Shown here piece after piece: positions 61,208 to 64,000 of a stretch of 64,000 nucleotides of DNA. A program made the translations under genes and the position numbers. The notes below the pieces were generated by a model, which saw nothing but the letters and a program-made list of their open reading frames with translations, was not told the DNA's origin and searched no databases. The first letter of the stretch is position 1. Each line of letters opens with the position of its first letter. This DNA is from Drosophila persimilis (Eukaryota > Arthropoda > Insecta > Diptera > Drosophilidae): positions 16,802,001-16,866,000 of the forward strand of contig NW_020825289.1 of assembly GCF_003286085.1 (NCBI RefSeq), in the 5' to 3' direction.

Positions 61208-61357
61208 GCTGTAGAACACGAAACAGAAACTAAAAACTAAAAAAAAAAAACACGTTTGAATGCAACGAACTGAAACTGGCGACTGATCAACTCTCTAGAG
61301 AGTCGAGTCACTCTCGCGCTCTCTCTTTAATGGGGAATCACGACATTACAAACTCAC

Positions 61358-61484
61358 TGGCAAAACACAGAATCTGTTCGTAGATTTGCAGGGCAACGCA
61401 GCCACGTAGACACAAGCAAGCTATCCAAACGGCGATGAACACCATCGCGACTGCCAATAGCAGGAGGAGGGTCGTCCAAGCCAT
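61358..61484 (-). CDS. Alternative first exon 9 (42 codons + 1 nt), membrane segment
   Basis: It runs from ATG (61484) to a phase-1 donor (GCCA|GTGAGT). Only four residues precede a long hydrophobic helix (about 5-24), followed by CLCLRGCVALQIYEQILCFA. It lacks the strongly basic end of the other cassettes, so topology is less certain. With the tail it makes 159 residues. A CAGTTTCG block lies about 20 bases before the ATG, closer than in the other cassettes. Confidence 0.7.
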
Positions 61485-61504
61485 TGCATCTACAAATCGA
61501 AACT

Positions 61505-62460
61505 GGTTGCAACAAATGCAAATTAAATGAGGCCATTCTTAGAGGCAGGTGCAAGAGCAACTGCAACTTCTGGCCGACTTGGAAATTAGCTGGAAGCAGA
61601 AACAGTTGCCGATAAAGTCCAGCTGTGCAACAGCCGGAGTGCACATTTTGTGCCAGGAGCTCGAGGCACGTCAGCAGCATTCCCAGAAGAGCAAAAAGGA
61701 TGATCCATCGCCGGTAACATCTAAGCCCCCTGCCCTCTGGCAATCGATTGATGAACAATAACTTCAACAATTACGAGAGTGTCAGGGAATCAACTATGCA
61801 AACAGTTGAACAACTGTTTTTTGTGGTGAACCTGCATCACTTTTGAATCAATTAAAAACCCAAATGAAAATTTAAAAAAAAAACAGCATGCTTTTGGGGC
61901 TCGGTGAAATCACGAGCGGGAAGGGGACTTCACATACTCGTACCTATATGGCAGAAACAAATTGAGTGGTAAATGTTTTTCGACGCCGAAAGAGCTTGAT
62001 GAGTCCTTGTTTTGAAGATACAACCTTCTGAGTGCCAAAAGTGCTGCGAAAATATTTTAAAACGTTTTAAAATGGGTATTTATCTTTTCGGTGAAACAAA
62101 AAACAAAGAAACCATTTTTAATGTTGTGTTGTTGTTCTTTTATAATACGCTAAGAATATAAAATGTAGCCTAGGTATAATGTATTTGTATATTATATATT
62201 GTTATTCTTTCTTGGTTAAATATTAGCTGATGGAATAAAAAGTGCTTAAATCGAACAACAAAGCGAGGAATTGACACTCTTGACTTGTAGGTTAATTTAA
62301 GGAGAATTTAAGAAACCGGAATCGGTTTCCAACAAGAGTTCTTCAGATAATCAAGCCACCCCTTCAAAGGTACAATTGTCTATTATTATTTTACAATTGT
62401 TCACAATCATCATTAAGTTTAATCCAAATTCAAGTCGAACGAAAGCGCCGTGTAGGTGAG
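61505..62460. other. Gap between first exons 9 and 10
   Basis: About 950 bases. A GC-richer part at about 61540-61760 is open on both strands but shows no ATG-helix-donor unit. The rest is AT-rich DNA with nothing recognisable. Confidence 0.5.
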
Positions 62461-62468
62461 ATACTAAC

Positions 62469-62625
62469 TTGCTTCAATGACACCCTTGTCCTGTGTTCTT
62501 TGCTTTCTCTTACGGATGGCAGAGCGTATTATGACCGTCAGTATTGCACAGAGAACAATCACGAAGATCGAGCACAAGACAATCGTTGAGATCGTCAGAT
62601 CCTTTTCACCGGGCACATGCGGCAT
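62469..62625 (-). CDS. Alternative first exon 10 (52 codons + 1 nt), membrane segment
   Basis: It runs from ATG (62625; context AAAAGATG) to a phase-1 donor (GCAA|GTTAGT, a weaker site). A 12-residue outside end (MPHVPGEKDLTI), a hydrophobic helix (about 13-33), then RSAIRKRKQRTQDKG. With the tail it makes 169 residues. An ATTCAGTGG initiator lies 77 bases before the ATG. It is the most distal cassette seen, about 5 kb from the shared acceptor; more could lie beyond the window. Confidence 0.72.
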
Positions 62626-62709
62626 CTTTTGCTTGGGATATATTCGATTATGGTCTCTTTCAGTCTTTAAGAATTGTCCGTTTGGATTCAAACTACTCCA
62701 CTGAATGGC

Positions 62710-64000
62710 GAATATCGAAAGCGTTCCTCTTGTTCATTGCGCAGACGTTGGACATTGACTGAGTGACCAGTGTGGCCTCCGTATAGGTTTTTGTAAGACT
62801 CCCCAGACGGACTTTTTGTATCCCGCCTGAGAGGGGTTTCGGGGTCGGAGGACCAGATAAGATATGGGGCCGTCGCATTGGCTGTGACGTTTAGCCCGTA
62901 ATGCGATTAAACTCTCCTGATACCAAGCTGAAAGAGAGCATGGAGCCGTGGGGATCATAAATACTGTCAAGTGTACAGCGTATTTACAGCTTGAAACCTA
63001 CGTCAATTGTTCGAATCAATCAAAAGAGAAGAGTTTTATTCCGAGTTCCAAAATTATATGTACATATGTACATTTGTCGTATGTACATACATAGAGAAAC
63101 CAGAAACCACCCTCAAGTTGAAGCGATTATCACCTTCTTGTGAGTAAAGTGTGCGCTGCCTACTTCGCACAAATCTTCGATCGGCTTAGACGTCAGCAGT
63201 AATCAAGTTATTAAATTACGCTTATCACAACACGTGGAGGGGGATCCAGGCCAGAAAAACATCACAACTCCAGATGTTATGCATTCTTTGTCTCATAAAG
63301 TCTTCTAAAGTGCTAACACAACAAATACTCTGTTTACACCCCATTGTTGGTATCTCATTCTATGTTAATAAACTGATACTCATGAGTACGGACATCCTAC
63401 CCTTTCCCACAGACCATTTTTCTTGGAATACCGATTGTTGTCTTAAGAAAAATAATAATAATTCTGTAGGAGTGCATCGATTGAATCAGGAAAGTCTGAG
63501 GCGAATTTCAAATCAGAGCTTCATAAATGGAAGAATCACCTACTAACCATTGATCTGCACGGAAGGAAACGTTTCTGCTTTCCCATACCAGACAATGGTT
63601 GAAACTTAAAAAATATCCCCTTCAGGATTTTCGCTTCCACCTTACAAAACATTGTAATCTTAAGTGTTAAACAAGTATCTAATCACAACTAGTCAAAAAG
63701 TTGGCAACACTATAGTACCACCAGGTACTCATTTTTTATATACATATGGACTTATAGTTCTGTCCCGATATTTTTTAAATTTTTGAAGCTAAAATAATTT
63801 ATACAATGACTCATCATAAATTCGAGAAAAATTTACCAATCTAGAGATAGCCGAACTATTATTTCAATTTTATTAACCCAAGAAATTTGTATCCCGCACA
63901 AAACTGCTTAGCATTAAATTAAAAAAAAAAAAAAGTATAAATGATTTTTGAGTAAAATTAAAACCATTTTAAAGGGACATGCACAATGCGCAACATTCCG
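62710..64000. other. AT-rich DNA at the window end
   Basis: No ATG-helix-donor cassette, coding exon or RNA gene was recognised on either strand. Some open frames occur but lack splice and start context. Confidence 0.45.

Noticed and set aside
61549..61770. Overlapping frames on both strands between cassettes 9 and 10
   Set aside because: The minus-strand frame with a hydrophobic stretch has no ATG in a cassette-like position and no phase-1 donor after it.

Overview
This window is insect nuclear DNA, almost certainly Drosophila. The reading frames are split by short introns with consensus GT/AG ends, AATAAA signals follow the stops, and the AT-rich non-coding DNA is full of simple repeats. 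Gene content and order match the D. melanogaster 49D region (Muller element C): scabrous, a CYP9 P450, Or49b, a run of CAP-domain secreted proteins, then a proline-rich small membrane-protein locus. Sequence divergence and a TIR-bearing element with (GGAC)n repeats suggest a non-melanogaster species, perhaps of the obscura group; I cannot fix the species.

Layout. 1-11.9 kb (+): the last three coding exons of scabrous (coiled-coil and fibrinogen-like domains), a 6.9 kb intron and a 3' UTR; the signal-peptide exon lies before base 1. 12-47.7 kb: a gene-poor tract. It holds one convincing small gene, a two-exon, 70-residue single-pass membrane microprotein (16.9-17.7 kb), and one 1.08 kb non-autonomous mobile element (27.5-28.6 kb). 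The rest shows only microsatellites and is a likely reservoir of regulatory DNA. 47.7-49.4 kb (-): a complete P450 (Cyp9h1-like). 50.1-51.7 kb (+): Or49b, four exons. 52.7-55.9 kb (-): three tandem three-exon CAP/CRISP genes with identical intron phases, packed 79-205 bp apart. 56.9-62.7 kb (-): an array of alternative first exons sharing one proline-rich tail.

The most striking object is the last one. Nine separate first exons, and possibly a tenth, lie over about 5 kb. Each begins with its own ATG, encodes 35-61 residues with exactly one membrane segment, and ends at a GT donor in the same phase (1). Each can therefore join one shared acceptor at 57482. The shared three-exon tail (117 residues including the junction residue) is rich in Pro, Tyr and Gln and carries two PPxY motifs (PPGY, PPTY), the ligand of Nedd4-family WW domains. 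Most first exons are preceded by an initiator-like CAGTT/CAGTG block about 50-77 nt before the ATG. The locus thus looks like a promoter-selected cassette system that swaps membrane anchors and short ectodomains onto a common ubiquitin-ligase-recruiting tail. The same locus also holds a possible bicistronic leader ORF and a possible secreted isoform.

Coordinates of spliced genes are inferred by eye from open frames, splice consensus and phase; none is confirmed by transcript data.
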